This document shows positions 7,089 to 7,250 of a stretch of 7,250 nt of DNA, piece after piece; positions within the stretch are counted from its first letter, which is position 1; each line of letters begins with the position of its first letter. Origin of the DNA: an uncultured Brevinema sp. (GTDB lineage Bacteria > Spirochaetota > Brevinematia > Brevinematales > Brevinemataceae); the NCBI GenBank assembly GCA_947036575.1, contig CAMQSH010000096.1:1-7250 (forward strand). The letters are read 5' to 3'. The notes beneath the pieces are model-generated. The model was given only the letters and a program-made list of their open reading frames with translations. It was not told the DNA's origin and did no database searches. The position numbers and the translations under genes were made by a program.

Positions 7089-7094
7089 ATTATA
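7089..7094 (-). promoter_or_regulatory. Possible -10 box for the 44-aa gene
   Basis: The minus strand reads TATAAT at 7094-7089, an exact -10 hexamer, 5 nt before the ATG at 7083. No good -35 is found 16-18 bp upstream. An alternative is GTTACA, within the left repeat arm, as -35 with TAGATT as -10 at an 18-bp spacing. Either choice puts the start of transcription within a few bases of the start codon. Confidence 0.35.
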
Positions 7095-7110
7095 ATCTAA
7101 ATATTTCTAC

Positions 7111-7181
7111 TTAATACTGTAACGCTTAAATATACAAGACTTCTATGAGCTTAATATAAATATACTGCGTTACAGTATTAA
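7111..7181. promoter_or_regulatory. 15-bp perfect inverted repeat, probable operator pair
   Basis: TTAATACTGTAACGC (7111-7125) and its exact reverse complement GCGTTACAGTATTAA (7167-7181) are separated by 41 bp. The right arm also sits in a local dyad, ATACTG-CGTTA-CAGTAT (7162-7178). The pair lies in the gap between the minus-strand small gene and the plus-strand frame starting at 7187. The left arm overlaps the expected -35 region of the former. The right arm lies directly after a TATACT box (7161-7166) facing the latter. That placement fits repressor sites controlling both directions. An RNA stem with a large loop is an alternative. Confidence 0.6.
7161..7166 (+). promoter_or_regulatory. 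Possible -10 box for the gene starting at 7187
   Basis: TATACT here is the same hexamer as the -10 of the strong promoter at 6830-6835. Transcription would start near 7173, inside the right arm of the inverted repeat, leaving a leader of about 14 nt. No convincing -35 is seen around 7137-7143, so it may be weak or need an activator. Confidence 0.3.
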
Positions 7182-7186
7182 AAAAT

Positions 7187-7250
7187 ATGCCGAAACAAAA
7201 AATCATTTTAAAATCAAAAAAAGACCTTCTATATGAAAATCTCTATCTAT
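7187..7250 (+). CDS. Start of a 3'-truncated ORF, possible transcriptional regulator
   Basis: An ATG at 7187 opens a frame with no stop to the window end (21 codons). It begins MPKQKIILKSKKDLLYEN and continues LYL. The N-terminus is basic with a helix-like YENLYL, which could be the beginning of a winged-helix regulator such as GntR-type proteins, but 21 residues cannot establish that. The ATG lies 5 bp after the right arm of the inverted repeat, a usual place for the operator of an autoregulated repressor gene. There is no SD, so either the mRNA is nearly leaderless or this is not the true start. A later in-frame or out-of-frame start (ATG at 7233) cannot be excluded. Confidence 0.35.
   Translation, partial: MPKQKIILKSKKDLLYENLYL

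Noticed and set aside
7111..7181. Inverted repeat as ends of a mini-transposon
   Set aside because: The interior is only 41 bp, and the flanks (ttctac and aaaatat) show no target-site duplication. An operator or RNA stem is more likely.
7233..7250. ATG at 7233 (MKISIY) as the true plus-strand gene start
   Set aside because: No SD precedes it and only six codons are visible. The ATG at 7187 is better placed relative to the inverted repeat, though this is not settled.

Overview
The window looks like the end of an assembled contig from a low-G+C, Gram-negative (diderm) bacterium, most likely a spirochaete. LpxB implies a lipid A outer membrane. The secreted proteins include one with a lipobox and one resembling an outer-membrane barrel. 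The first gene encodes an acidic, single-pass membrane protein with TPRs, of a kind that recalls spirochaete periplasmic TPR proteins. A lipid A pathway and AT-rich DNA would fit a Brevinema- or Brachyspira-like lineage better than Borrelia or Treponema pallidum, which lack lipid A synthesis. This placement is an inference from gene content, not from a search.

The left edge is artificial. Bases 5-37 match the Illumina TruSeq read-1 adapter, so genomic sequence begins at about base 38, inside an open reading frame whose true start is lost.

Bases 39-5532 carry a plus-strand block of four genes: the truncated membrane TPR protein, lpxB, ruvX and rsmE. Gaps are 38 bp, an 8 bp overlap and 1 bp, and the block ends in a strong hairpin terminator at 5531-5559. 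This reads as one transcription unit combining an envelope TPR protein, lipid A synthesis, a YqgF-family nuclease-fold protein and a 16S rRNA methyltransferase.

Bases 5597-6858 carry a convergent minus-strand operon with a near-consensus promoter (TTGACA, 17 bp, TATACT). It makes a secreted, probably outer-membrane beta-barrel protein and then a small lipoprotein. Both look envelope-located and neither is recognised as a named family. The hairpin at 5531-5559 probably stops transcription from both sides.

Bases 6889-7250 are the least ordinary part. A 44-residue hydrophobic peptide is encoded on the minus strand and is followed directly by its own rho-independent terminator. Upstream of it lies a perfect 15-bp inverted repeat with a 41-bp spacer. 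Beyond that, a plus-strand reading frame starts at 7187 and runs off the window. The arrangement suggests a divergently transcribed small membrane peptide and a possible regulator sharing operator half-sites. This is a hypothesis and is cut off by the window end.
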